Source: Planctomycetota bacterium (lineage in GTDB: Bacteria; Planctomycetota; Phycisphaerae; Phycisphaerales; UBA1924). From it: a stretch of DNA of 64,000 nt. Both the position numbers and the translations under genes were made by a program. Shown here piece by piece: positions 39,348 to 47,921 of the stretch (positions within the stretch are counted from its first letter, which is position 1; each line of letters opens with the position of its first letter). Below the pieces are notes generated by a model. It was not told where the DNA came from. It made no database searches and worked only from the letters and a program-made list of their open reading frames with translations. The stretch spans positions 56,413-120,412 of the forward strand of contig JACTNA010000028.1 in NCBI GenBank assembly GCA_014584315.1, given 5' to 3'.

Positions 39348-40307
39348 TTAGCGCACAGCCGCCCCCTCCAGACACCGCACCAGCGTCGCCATCCGCACCG
39401 GCACGCCGTTCGCCACCTGTTTCAGGATCAGCGACCGCTCCGAGTCCGCGACCTCGCCGTCGAGTTCCAGGCCCCGGTTCACCGGCCCGGGGTGCATGAC
39501 GACCGCCCCCGGCTTCATGCGCCGCGCCCGCTCCGCCGACAGCCCGCACGCGGCCCGGAACTCGCGCAGCGAGGCGAAGGCCGGCGATGCCATGCGGGTC
39601 GCGTCCCCGTGCCGCTCGAACTGCACCCGCAGCATCATCACCGCGTCGGCGTGGGGCAGCACGGCGTCGAAGTCGTGCTCCACGCGCACGCGCGGCGCCA
39701 GCGCGCCCAGTGTGGGAGGGGCCAGCGCGGGCGGGCCGACCAGCGTCACCGCCGCGCCCAGCGCGGTCAGCCCGAACACGTTCGACCGCGCCACCCGCGA
39801 ACTCACCACGTCGCCCACGATCGCCACGTGCAGCCCCGAGAGGTCCAGCGTCTCCGACCGGCCCGTCGCGTCGGCGAGCGTGAGCGCGTCCAGCAGGCCC
39901 TGGGTCGGGTGCTCGTGCCGGCCGTCGCCCGCGTTGAGCACCGCGCACCCGACCCGCCGCGCGATCATCTCGACCGCGCCGCTCTGCGACGCCCGCACCA
40001 CCAGCGCATCGACGCCCAGGGCTTCGACCGTCCGCGCTGTGTCCGTCAGCGTCTCGCCCTTGGCGTGGCTCGAGCCCGCCACCGGCAGGTCGATCACCTC
40101 CGCCCCCAGGCGCAGCGCGGCGATCGAGAAACTCGTCCGCGTTCGCGTCGAGTTCTCGAAGAACAGCGTGCCGACCGTCCGCCCGGAGAGCCGTTGCGGA
40201 AGCGAGCCTGACGCCGACGCCGACCGGAACGCCATCGCCTCGCGCAGGATCGCCCGGATCTCATCCGCCGGCAGGTTGTGCAGCGTCAGCAGGTGCGGCG
40301 AGGCCAT
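39348..40307 (-). CDS. pyrB: Aspartate carbamoyltransferase catalytic subunit
   Basis: Second step of de novo pyrimidine synthesis: carbamoyl phosphate + aspartate. 319 aa from ATG 40307. Seen: 'FFENSTRTRTSFSIAALRLGAEV' (carbamoyl-phosphate loop), 'HEHPTQGLLDALT', 'VAIVGDVVSSRVARSN' and 'MHPGPVNRGLELD'. The motif set is clearly ATCase rather than ornithine carbamoyltransferase. pyrC and pyrI are not adjacent. TACACT lies 8 nt before the ATG with no SD, parallel to nuoG. Confidence 0.96.
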   Translation of the reverse strand: MASPHLLTLHNLPADEIRAILREAMAFRSASASGSLPQRLSGRTVGTLFFENSTRTRTSFSIAALRLGAEVIDLPVAGSSHAKGETLTDTARTVEALGVDALVVRASQSGAVEMIARRVGCAVLNAGDGRHEHPTQGLLDALTLADATGRSETLDLSGLHVAIVGDVVSSRVARSNVFGLTALGAAVTLVGPPALAPPTLGALAPRVRVEHDFDAVLPHADAVMMLRVQFERHGDATRMASPAFASLREFRAACGLSAERARRMKPGAVVMHPGPVNRGLELDGEVADSERSLILKQVANGVPVRMATLVRCLEGAAVR

Positions 40308-40315
40308 GTGCCGGG

Positions 40316-40321
40316 AGTGTA
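40316..40321 (-). promoter_or_regulatory. Putative leaderless -10 element of pyrB (TACACT)
   Basis: On the minus strand: TACACT CCCGGCAC ATG. It matches the nuoG element in hexamer and spacing, and nearly in spacer sequence. Confidence 0.55.
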
Positions 40322-40415
40322 GGAGAAAACAGGTCGGGGCCTGCAAGGCCGCGCCCCGGCGGCACAGGCGTCCCGGCTGTGCCCCACCCCGCGCGAGGGC
40401 TTCACGCGATCCGTC

Positions 40416-41450
40416 TCACTCCCGCGCCGGCGAAGCGTCGGCCCGCGAAGGCGGGAACGGGTCCCGGATCGCCGCGCCCAGCGAGTCCCCCGCGCCGAGC
40501 GCGCCGCGGGCGCGACGCCCGGGTTCGATCGGGGGCGCGGCCGCGGCCTCGGTGCGAACCGTCCCCGCCGTCTCCGGCCAGACGATCCACCACGCTGGCG
40601 GCACGGCGCACGACCCCGCCGCGCCCGCCTCTTCGTCCACTGGCTCCATGGTCTCGACCGCCGGCGGCGGGGGGGTCGGCGCGCGTGCTGGCTCGACGGT
40701 GATCAGCACCGGCTCGCGCCGCATCACCTCGTCGTTGAACGGGTCTCGCGCCGCCGGCAGCCACACCGTCGTCCGCGTCTCCGGAACGCTCACCGTCGTC
40801 TCAACCTCGGTCATCGTTCCCACCGGAGCATCGCCCGCTGGTTCGATCGACGGCGCACGGGAAGGCTCGCCCGGCCGCGGCGTCGCCTCGCGCCGCGCAC
40901 GCTGGTGCCGCTGCGGCTCGGGCGGCAGGTAGTACGGCTCGGGCGTCGGCACCACGCCGATCGCCCACGGCTGCGTGTGCTCGACGCGCCACGAGGTCCA
41001 CCCCGTCCGTCGCAGCCACACCGTCGTCGTCTGGTCGAGCGGCGATGCAGTCTCCCCCAGCGTGAACACCGGACGGGTGACGTCCACCTTCGCCCGGTCG
41101 CTGCGGACCCAGATCCGCCCGACGTGGTACGTCGGCAGGTGGGCCGTCTCGTCCGTCAGCGGGCGGGCGTTCGGACCCGCCGCGTCCACCGTCGCCAGGT
41201 ACCACTCCCGCTTCAGCCCGGTGGGTAGGTTCAGGGCGTACGCCTCGGTCGGGGGCGGGTACTGCTCGACCGACCATCGCACCGCCGCCGCCATGAGCGC
41301 GGAGAGCGTCGCCCCGTTCGGGTCCTCGCCCTCCATCGCCGCGACGCCGAGCGACGAGGGGTAACTCGTGTGATGGACCGTGTTGCACGCCCCCGCGGCC
41401 AGGGCCAGCGAGAGCAGCGCGGCGAGCGTCCCTTCGGTTCGTGCCTTCAT
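40416..41450 (-). CDS. Hypothetical exported protein, Pro-rich, possible lipoprotein
   Basis: 344 aa from ATG 41450. An N-terminal hydrophobic stretch ends in 'LALAAGAC', a poor but possible lipobox. Residues 30-170 look folded ('WSVEQYPPPTEAYALNLPTGLKREWYLATVDAAG', 'VGRIWVRSDRAKVDVTRPVF', 'TVWLRRTGWTSWRVEHTQPW'); the rest is Pro/Ala/Glu-rich and probably disordered. No family recognised. It is divergent from ubiX, with 43 bp between the two start codons, so they share a control region. Confidence 0.65.
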   Translation of the reverse strand: MKARTEGTLAALLSLALAAGACNTVHHTSYPSSLGVAAMEGEDPNGATLSALMAAAVRWSVEQYPPPTEAYALNLPTGLKREWYLATVDAAGPNARPLTDETAHLPTYHVGRIWVRSDRAKVDVTRPVFTLGETASPLDQTTTVWLRRTGWTSWRVEHTQPWAIGVVPTPEPYYLPPEPQRHQRARREATPRPGEPSRAPSIEPAGDAPVGTMTEVETTVSVPETRTTVWLPAARDPFNDEVMRREPVLITVEPARAPTPPPPAVETMEPVDEEAGAAGSCAVPPAWWIVWPETAGTVRTEAAAAPPIEPGRRARGALGAGDSLGAAIRDPFPPSRADASPARE

Positions 41451-41482
41451 GGACTCTGGATCGGCGCAACGCCCCGCTTTCC

Positions 41483-41488
41483 TAGAGT
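41483..41488 (+). promoter_or_regulatory. Putative leaderless -10 element of ubiX (TAGAGT)
   Basis: TAGAGT, 5 nt, then the GTG start. No SD. Confidence 0.5.
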
Positions 41489-41493
41489 TGGGC

Positions 41494-42171
41494 GTGAACC
41501 GCGAGCCGAGCAGCGCGACCGGGCGATTCGTCCTGGGCATCACCGGCGCGTCCGGCGCGGCCTACCCGCTCCGGCTGCTGGAACTCCTCCTCCGGGGCGG
41601 GCACGAGGTCCATCTGGTCGTGAGCGACTACGGCCGCCGGCTCCTCGCCGACGAGGCGGGCGTGCGCGCCATCACCCTGGAAGGGCTGCTGCCCGGCCTC
41701 GCCCCATCGACCGACAGTGCCCCCGCCCCCGAGAGCGGCCGCGGGCGCGATCCCGGCGCCCTGCCCGGACGCCTCATCGTCCACCCCAACAAGGACGTCG
41801 GGGCGGTCATCGCCTCCGGCTCCTTCCTCCACCGCGGCATGGTCGTCCTGCCTTGCTCCAGCGCCTCCCTGGGCGCGATCGCGTCGGGCAGCGGCAGCAA
41901 CCTCCTGACCCGGGCCGCGATGGTCTGCCTGAAGGAACGCCGACCCCTCATCCTCTGCCACCGCGAGACCCCGCTCAGCCTCATCGACATCGAGAACATG
42001 CGCACGGTGACCCTCGCCGGCGCGACCGTCTGCCCGACCAACCCCGGCTTCTACCTCAACCCCCGCAGCGTCGAAGACCTCGTCGACTTCATCGTCGGCA
42101 AGACCCTCGACCTGCTCGGCGTCGAGCACGGGCTGAAGACGCGGTGGGAGGGGCGGGAGAAGCAGGACTGA
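41494..42171 (+). CDS. ubiX: UbiX family flavin prenyltransferase
   Basis: Makes prenylated FMN, the cofactor of UbiD-type decarboxylases, for quinone synthesis or aromatic metabolism. 225 aa from GTG 41494. Seen: 'FVLGITGASGAAYPLRLLELL' (FMN phosphate loop), 'VLPCSSASLGAIASGSGSNLLTRAAMVCLKERRPLILCHRETPLS' (flavin and DMAP binding) and 'MRTVTLAGATVCPTNPGFY'. The insertion around residues 65-90 ('DSAPAPESGRGRDPGALPG') is unusual and low in complexity. No ubiD is in the window; the UbiA/MqnP-like gene at 10544 may belong to the same pathway. Confidence 0.93.
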   Translation: MNREPSSATGRFVLGITGASGAAYPLRLLELLLRGGHEVHLVVSDYGRRLLADEAGVRAITLEGLLPGLAPSTDSAPAPESGRGRDPGALPGRLIVHPNKDVGAVIASGSFLHRGMVVLPCSSASLGAIASGSGSNLLTRAAMVCLKERRPLILCHRETPLSLIDIENMRTVTLAGATVCPTNPGFYLNPRSVEDLVDFIVGKTLDLLGVEHGLKTRWEGREKQD

Positions 42172-42251
42172 TCGGGCGACGCGCAAAGACCCACGTTTGG
42201 AGTTTGCGATTCTCAAAGCCCAGGTTTCCGGCGAAACTTGGAGTTTGCCGA

Positions 42252-45200
42252 TCAGCCGGCGCGGTAGTTCGGCCGCCCCGGACGGTCGATCTCCACGCTC
42301 TGCCCCCCAACCAGGTGCAGCCCCTCGCGCCCCACCAGCCCCGCCAGCGTCGCCAGCGTCTCAGGCGCCAGCGGGCACCGCAGGGGCGTGCCGGGCTTGA
42401 TCTCGCACACGCAGTCCCCGGTGTCGATCAGCAACTCGACCGGGACGGTGGGGGCCGCGCCGTTGGCGGGAGCGGCGGGGGGCGCGCCGTTCGCCCGCGG
42501 GCGGGGCGTGCCGTTCGCGGCCGGGGGTGCGCCGTGCAGGATCGACGCCAGCGCGCGGAGCGACCGCTCCGACGAGCCGTTCAGCCGCGGCTCCGAGACG
42601 GTGATCCGCAGCCGCCCGCCCTGGAGCGGCACGCCGTCGATCGGCACCAGCGAGTCGGCGATCACCTGCGGCTCGCCCCGCGAGCGGTCGATGCGCCCGA
42701 GCAGGAAGAAGGGCGCGTCCGTCCCCAGCACGTGCCCGTAGCGCGCGAACGCATCCGCGAACAGCACCGCGTCCGCCGCCCCGGTCAGGTCCTCGACCGT
42801 CACCATGGCCATCTTCTGGCCCGCGCTGCGTCCGTTGCGGACGACGGTCGTCCGCACGGACTGCGCGAGCACCGCCAGCCGAACCCGCGTGTCGGCCGGC
42901 AGGTCGTGCAGGTCCTGCGTTCGGTGCGGGGCGAACACCGCGATCCACGAGGCCCACTGCTCCAGCGGATGGCTCGACACGTAGAACCCGAGAGCGTCCT
43001 TCTCGTTGCGGAGCGTCTCGCTCTCGCTCCAGGGCTGGGCCGGCGCGAGGGGCGTCGGCGTGCCGGGCGCGGCTTCCTCCGGCTCGCCGGCGAGGCCGAA
43101 CAACTGCCCCTGCCCCGTGGCCCGGTCGTGGGCCGCCTTCTGCCCGGCTGCCACGGCCTGCTCGATCGTCGCGATGACCGCGGCGCGGCGATCGCGCCCG
43201 TGCAGCGAGTCGAACGCCCCGCTTTTCACCAGCGCCTCGATCGTCGCCTTATTCACCGCGCTCTGCGGCACGCGCTCGCAGAAATCGAAGATCGACACAA
43301 AGGGCTTGTGGGAACCCTCGACCTGAAGAGAGGCATCAATGGTCGGCGGCATGGAGGCATGGGGTGAGGAGGCCTCTTCCCCTCGATCCCTCGATCCCTC
43401 GGTCCCTCCCTCCCTTTCCCGCATGATCGCCTCGATCGCCTTCGCGCCGGCTCCCTTGATCGCGCGGAGTCCGAAGCGGACGTGGCCGTGGCGGGCGTCG
43501 CGCGGCTCGCCCTCGTCGAACACCACGGAGAACTCGGCCTGTGAGAGGTTCACGTCCGGCGGGCGCACCTCGACGCCGGTGCGCACGACGCGCCCGGTCT
43601 CCGGGTCGATAAAGCGGGTGCGCTTGCAGTCTTCGAGGTAGGGCGTCCAGTCGCTGGCCTTCTGCGCCTGGCTCTCGTAGGTCAGGAAGGCCGCCATGTA
43701 CTGGTTCGGGAAGTACGTCTTGAGGTAGGCCGTCTGGTACGCCACGATCGCGTACCCCGTCGAGTGCGACTTGTTGAACCCGTACCCGGCGAACTTCAGG
43801 ATCAACTCGAAGAGGTCTTCGGCGGCGGCGCGGCTCAGCCCCTTGCTCTGCGCGCCCTCCAGGAACCGCGAGCGCTCGGCCGCGATCGTCTTCTCCTTCT
43901 TCTTGCTGATGGCCTTGATCAGCCCGTACGCCGCGCGGAGCGGCACGCCGCCCAGTTCGTGCACGATCAGCATGACCTGTTCCTGGTACACCATCACGCC
44001 GTAGGTCTCGGCCGTGTGCCGATCGACGATGGGGTGCACCCGCGGCACGCGGTCCTGCCCGTGCTTGCGCCGGTTGTAGTCCGGGATCAGGTCCATCGGC
44101 CCCGGGCGGAAGAGCGCGTTGGCGGCGATCAGGTCTTCCAGCCGGTCCGGCTTCATCTCCGTCAGCAGCCGGCGCATCCCGCCGGACTCGAACTGGAACA
44201 CCCCCGTCGTGTCCGCACGCTGAAAGACCGCGAAGACCCGGGGGTCGTCGTAGGTGAGGCGCTCCATGTCAAGCGGGTGCGGGCCGCCGTCGCCGGGCGA
44301 GCGTCCGACGGCCTGCCAGATCGCCTCCTCCGACAGCGTCTCGCGGATCAGTCGCTTGGCGCGCTCGATCACGCTCAGCGTGCGCAGGCCGAGGAAGTCC
44401 ATCTTCAGCAGGCCCATCTTCTCGCACGTCGGGCCGTCCCACTGCGTGACGATCTCGTGCTCCGCCGCGTTGGTCTGGCGGTAGAGCGGCACGATCTCGT
44501 GCAGAGGGCGCGTCGCCACGATCACGCCCGCGGCGTGGACGCCGGCGTGCCGGGCCTGCCCCTCGATGCGCCGCGCCGTGTCGATCACCCGACGCGCCTC
44601 GGGGTCCGCGTCGTACATCGCCCGGAAGTCCGGCTCCGCCTCGAGCGCGCGGTCGAGCGTGATGCCCAGTTGCTCCGGCACCTGCTTGGCGATCCGGTCC
44701 GCCTTCGCGAGCGGCACGCCCAGCACGCGCGCCACGTCGCGGATCGCCGCCCGTGCCTTGAGCGTCCCGAACGTGATGATCTGCGCCACGTGCCCGTACT
44801 TGCGACGCACGTAGTCCAGCACCTCGGCGCGGCCGTCCTGGCACAGGTCGATGTCGATGTCCGGGTACTCGGCGCGGTCCGGGTCCGTGAACCGTTCGAA
44901 GAGCAGCCCGTAGCGCACCGGGCAGGCGTTGGACAGCCCCAGCACGTACCCCACCATCGTCCCGACGCCCGAGCCGCGCGCGATCGCCGGGATCCCTCGC
45001 TGGCGCCCCCAGTTCACGAAGTCCCACACGATCAGGAAGTAGGGCGAGATGCCCTTGTCCGCCAGGATGCCCAACTCGCGGTCCAGCCGCGCACGCTCGG
45101 ACGACGACCCCGCCCCGATCCCGTACCGCCACGCCATCCCCGCTTCCGCCAGCATCCGCAGCGCGCGGTCGCACTCCGCCTTTACCGTCGCCGGGTCCGC

Positions 45201-46283
45201 GTCGTCCCGCGTCGCGTCGAACGGCTCCAGCGTGAACGACGCGCAGTACGCCCGGTGCCACGCCGAGACGTCGCCGGCGAAGCGCGGGGCGTCGCGCCGC
45301 GGCAGGTCCGCCTCGTCCGGGATCCGCGCCCGCACGACCGGCGCGTGGTTCGCCCCGATCGGCAACTCGACGTTGCAACGCTCCGCAATCCGCAGCGTGT
45401 TGCCCAGCGCCTCCTCGGCCACGTCCGGCATCTCCCGCCGGAACAACTCCTCCATCTGCTCCGCGCTCTTGACGTACAACTCCGGCGTGTACCGCATCCG
45501 GTTCGGGTCGTCTTTCGTCTTGGCCGTCGAGATGCAGATCAGCGAGTCGTGCGCGTCGTGGTCCTCCGCCAGCAGGAAGTGCGCGTCGTTGTCGCACACC
45601 AGCGGCAGCCCCAACTCGCGCGCCAGCCGCACCAGGTGGGCGTTGATCGCGTTCTGCTCCGGCACGTGGTGCTGCAACTCGACGTAGAACCGCGGCCCCG
45701 TCCCCTCGTCCGCGAACACCCGCGCGTGCCACCGCGCCGACTCAATCGCCGCCTCCCATCCCGCCCGGTCGTCGCGCTGCACGAACCGCAGCAGGTGCTC
45801 GCCGATCTCCGACCCGAGGTGCCCGTTGATCGCGATCAGCCCCGAGTGCCGCTCCTCGAGCAGCGCCCGATCGATGCGGGGCTTGAAGTAGAACCCCGTC
45901 AGGTACGCCTCGGAGCACAGCGCCATCAGGTTGCGCCACCCCGTTTCGTTCTCCGCCAGCAGTACGAGGTGGTACCCGCCGTCCGCCACACCCGTGTACG
46001 TCCGGTCGCGCCGGTCCCCGGGCGCGACATACGCCTCGACGCCCAGGATCGGCTTCACGCCCGCCTTGCGAGCCGCCTCGTAGAACGCGACCGCCCCGTG
46101 CAGGTTGCCGTGGTCCGTCAACGCGACCGCGGGCATCCCCAGCTCCCGCACCCGCGCGACCAGGCGGTCGATCCGGTTCGCCCCGTCCAGCAGCGAGTAC
46201 TCCGAGTGCAGGTGCAGGTGGACGAACGGCGCGGCCGCGTCGCCGGCCCCGAGAAACCCCATGGATGGTGTTCCAGCGGACAT
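42252..46283 (-). CDS. dnaE: DNA polymerase III subunit alpha
   Basis: Replicative polymerase of the C family, 1343 aa from ATG 46283 (46262 is an alternative). Order: PHP domain ('FVHLHLHSEYSLLDGANRI', 'ALTDHGNLHGAVAFYEAARKAGVKPILGVEAYV'), polymerase core with catalytic 'PDIDIDLCQDGR' and a further Asp downstream, fingers ('GLLKMDFLGLRTLSVI'), tandem HhH and C-terminal OB fold ('GQKMAMVTVEDLTGAADAVLFADAF'). A low-complexity insertion of about 35 aa ('REGGTEGSRDRGEEASSPH...') sits between 'AIMRERE' and 'PFVSIFDFCERV'. TACACT lies 37 nt before the start codon. It converges with ubiX; the 80-bp gap holds two copies of TTGGAGTTTGC. Confidence 0.96.
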   Translation of the reverse strand: MSAGTPSMGFLGAGDAAAPFVHLHLHSEYSLLDGANRIDRLVARVRELGMPAVALTDHGNLHGAVAFYEAARKAGVKPILGVEAYVAPGDRRDRTYTGVADGGYHLVLLAENETGWRNLMALCSEAYLTGFYFKPRIDRALLEERHSGLIAINGHLGSEIGEHLLRFVQRDDRAGWEAAIESARWHARVFADEGTGPRFYVELQHHVPEQNAINAHLVRLARELGLPLVCDNDAHFLLAEDHDAHDSLICISTAKTKDDPNRMRYTPELYVKSAEQMEELFRREMPDVAEEALGNTLRIAERCNVELPIGANHAPVVRARIPDEADLPRRDAPRFAGDVSAWHRAYCASFTLEPFDATRDDADPATVKAECDRALRMLAEAGMAWRYGIGAGSSSERARLDRELGILADKGISPYFLIVWDFVNWGRQRGIPAIARGSGVGTMVGYVLGLSNACPVRYGLLFERFTDPDRAEYPDIDIDLCQDGRAEVLDYVRRKYGHVAQIITFGTLKARAAIRDVARVLGVPLAKADRIAKQVPEQLGITLDRALEAEPDFRAMYDADPEARRVIDTARRIEGQARHAGVHAAGVIVATRPLHEIVPLYRQTNAAEHEIVTQWDGPTCEKMGLLKMDFLGLRTLSVIERAKRLIRETLSEEAIWQAVGRSPGDGGPHPLDMERLTYDDPRVFAVFQRADTTGVFQFESGGMRRLLTEMKPDRLEDLIAANALFRPGPMDLIPDYNRRKHGQDRVPRVHPIVDRHTAETYGVMVYQEQVMLIVHELGGVPLRAAYGLIKAISKKKEKTIAAERSRFLEGAQSKGLSRAAAEDLFELILKFAGYGFNKSHSTGYAIVAYQTAYLKTYFPNQYMAAFLTYESQAQKASDWTPYLEDCKRTRFIDPETGRVVRTGVEVRPPDVNLSQAEFSVVFDEGEPRDARHGHVRFGLRAIKGAGAKAIEAIMREREGGTEGSRDRGEEASSPHASMPPTIDASLQVEGSHKPFVSIFDFCERVPQSAVNKATIEALVKSGAFDSLHGRDRRAAVIATIEQAVAAGQKAAHDRATGQGQLFGLAGEPEEAAPGTPTPLAPAQPWSESETLRNEKDALGFYVSSHPLEQWASWIAVFAPHRTQDLHDLPADTRVRLAVLAQSVRTTVVRNGRSAGQKMAMVTVEDLTGAADAVLFADAFARYGHVLGTDAPFFLLGRIDRSRGEPQVIADSLVPIDGVPLQGGRLRITVSEPRLNGSSERSLRALASILHGAPPAANGTPRPRANGAPPAAPANGAAPTVPVELLIDTGDCVCEIKPGTPLRCPLAPETLATLAGLVGREGLHLVGGQSVEIDRPGRPNYRAG
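43351..43422. repeat. Low-complexity repeat inserted in frame in dnaE
   Basis: Units of the form TCGATCCC / TCGGTCCC / TCCCTCCC, with GGCATGG and GGAGG words at one end. It encodes a Gly/Glu/Arg/Ser-rich loop absent from typical DnaE. Confidence 0.75.
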
Positions 46284-46532
46284 GGATCGCAATCCGTAGT
46301 GAAGAGATCGACCGAGGGCCAGTGTACGCGAGAGCGGCCGCGGCGGGCGCAACTGTCAGCCCATGCACCGATCCCGAACAGAACCCTCCGCCGCGGGCCA
46401 GACCCGTCGCCCGGAGCGGCGGGCGTCGTGCCGTATCCTCCGTCGGCGTCGACGCCGCGTCGAACGACGAACGGGTTGGAGACGCTGCGCCTGTACCTGC
46501 GCATCGCTTGTGTCCCGCTCCTGGTTGTCGTG

Positions 46533-47882
46533 ATGCGCATCCTTCACGTTTCAACACGGCTGATCCTCGGCGGCTCGCAGGAGAACACGGTTCTCTCGTG
46601 CGAGGGGCAGGCGCGGCGCGGGCACGAGGTGCACCTGGCCTTCGGGCCGATCTACGGGCCGGAGGGGTCGCTGCTCGGGCGCGTCGAGGCCTTCAACGCA
46701 CGCTGCGCACGCGGCGAAGAGCGGACGGCGGACGGGTCGGCGTGCCGGCCGATCGGCGTACACGTCGTGCCGCACCTCGTGCGCGAGGTCAGCCCGGTCG
46801 CCGACGCGCGGTGCTACGCCGAGTTGAAGCGGTTGATCGCCTCGCTCCGGCCCGACGTGGTGCACACGCACTCGTCGAAGGCGGGGATTGCGGGGAGGGT
46901 GGCGGCATGGGCGGTGAGGAAGGAAATAAATGGGCAAATAGCAAAGGAGCAAATGGCAAAGGGGCAAATGGCAGATGGGCACGTGGCGCGTGGAGGCGGG
47001 GCCACGAGGCGGGGCGTGTGCGGGGCTATTTGCCACACCGTCCACGGCCCGCCGTTCATGCCGGTGGAAGGCTCGCCGCTGCGGCGGGCGAAGGTGCGGG
47101 CGACGAACCTGCTGTACGTGCTCGCCGAGCGGTACGCGGCGCGTCGGTGCGACGCGATGATCTCCGTTGCCGACGCGATGACGGCGTTGTTCCTCTCGCA
47201 CCGCATCGGGCGGCCCAAGCAGTACGTGACGGTGCGGTCGGGGATGGAGGTCGAGTCGTTCCTGCACGCCCGCCCGGGCGAGACGCGCGAGGAGGTGCGC
47301 CGGGAACTCGGGTTCGGGCCGGGCGATTTCGTGATCGGCACGGTCGCGCGCCTGGCCGAGCACAAGGGCCACGACGACATCCTCGACGCGCTGGGCGACG
47401 ACCTGCGCGCGCACGCGGACTGGCGGTTGCTGTGGGTGGGGGACGGGTGGTGGCGCGATCGGCTGCTGGCGCGCGTCCAGGCGATGGGGCTGCGCGATCG
47501 CGTGGTGACGACGGGGCTGGTGCCGCAGGAGCGCGTGCCGGCCATGATGCGGGCGATGGACGTGCTGGTGCACCCGTCGTACCGCGAGGGCTTGCCGCGG
47601 ACGGTGCCGCAGGCGCTGCTCTGCGGCGTCGCGCCGGTCGCGTACGACGTGGACGGCACGCGCGAGGTCTGCCGCCCGAGCGAGACGGGCGTGCTCGTGC
47701 CGCTGCGCGACCTGCGCGCGTTGCGGGCGGGCGTGCTCGGGCTGTACGAGCGTCCGGAGGAGCGGCGCTCGCTCGCGGAGCGCGGGCGGGAGATGTGCCG
47801 CGTCGAGTTCAGTGCGGAGCGGATGGTCGAGGCGTTGGAGGGGGTGTACGCGCGGGCGCTCGCGGGACGATCGCGGGCGTGA
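46533..47882 (+). CDS. Family 4-type glycosyltransferase
   Basis: Cytoplasmic GT-B glycosyltransferase, 449 aa. Seen: N-terminal 'MRILHVSTRLILGGSQENTVLSCEGQARRGHEVHLAFG' (acceptor domain), 'RPDVVHTHSSKAGIAGRVAAW', 'VIGTVARLAEHKGHDDILDAL', 'WVGDGWWRDRL' and 'VHPSYREGLPRTVPQALLCGVAPVAYDVDGTREV' (the EX7E-type donor site). An AT-rich low-complexity insertion interrupts it after residue 125. A hydrophobic stretch in frame upstream of the ATG ('RIACVPLLVVV') could be a longer N-terminus from a TTG. Probably builds surface polysaccharide; the substrate is not predictable. Confidence 0.9.
   Translation: MRILHVSTRLILGGSQENTVLSCEGQARRGHEVHLAFGPIYGPEGSLLGRVEAFNARCARGEERTADGSACRPIGVHVVPHLVREVSPVADARCYAELKRLIASLRPDVVHTHSSKAGIAGRVAAWAVRKEINGQIAKEQMAKGQMADGHVARGGGATRRGVCGAICHTVHGPPFMPVEGSPLRRAKVRATNLLYVLAERYAARRCDAMISVADAMTALFLSHRIGRPKQYVTVRSGMEVESFLHARPGETREEVRRELGFGPGDFVIGTVARLAEHKGHDDILDALGDDLRAHADWRLLWVGDGWWRDRLLARVQAMGLRDRVVTTGLVPQERVPAMMRAMDVLVHPSYREGLPRTVPQALLCGVAPVAYDVDGTREVCRPSETGVLVPLRDLRALRAGVLGLYERPEERRSLAERGREMCRVEFSAERMVEALEGVYARALAGRSRA
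46918..46986. repeat. AT-rich (GGCAAATGGCAAA)n repeat inserted in frame in the glycosyltransferase gene
   Basis: About five degenerate copies of a 10-13 bp unit, with GC content much lower than the gene around it. It encodes 'KEINGQIAKEQMAKGQMADGH', placed between the Rossmann helix 'GRVAAWAV' and the strand 'ICHTVHG' where relatives have a short loop. Confidence 0.8.
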
Positions 47883-47921
47883 CCGGGGCACGAACGGAGC
47901 GGACCCACGGGCCTTCCGGCG

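Noticed and set aside
43764-46532. Upstream 920-residue extension of the glycosyltransferase ORF
   Set aside because: Antisense to dnaE; the real gene starts with the GT4 motif at 46533.
46918-46986. Frameshifted or broken glycosyltransferase
   Set aside because: The AT-rich insertion keeps the frame and all motifs on both sides remain in one ORF.
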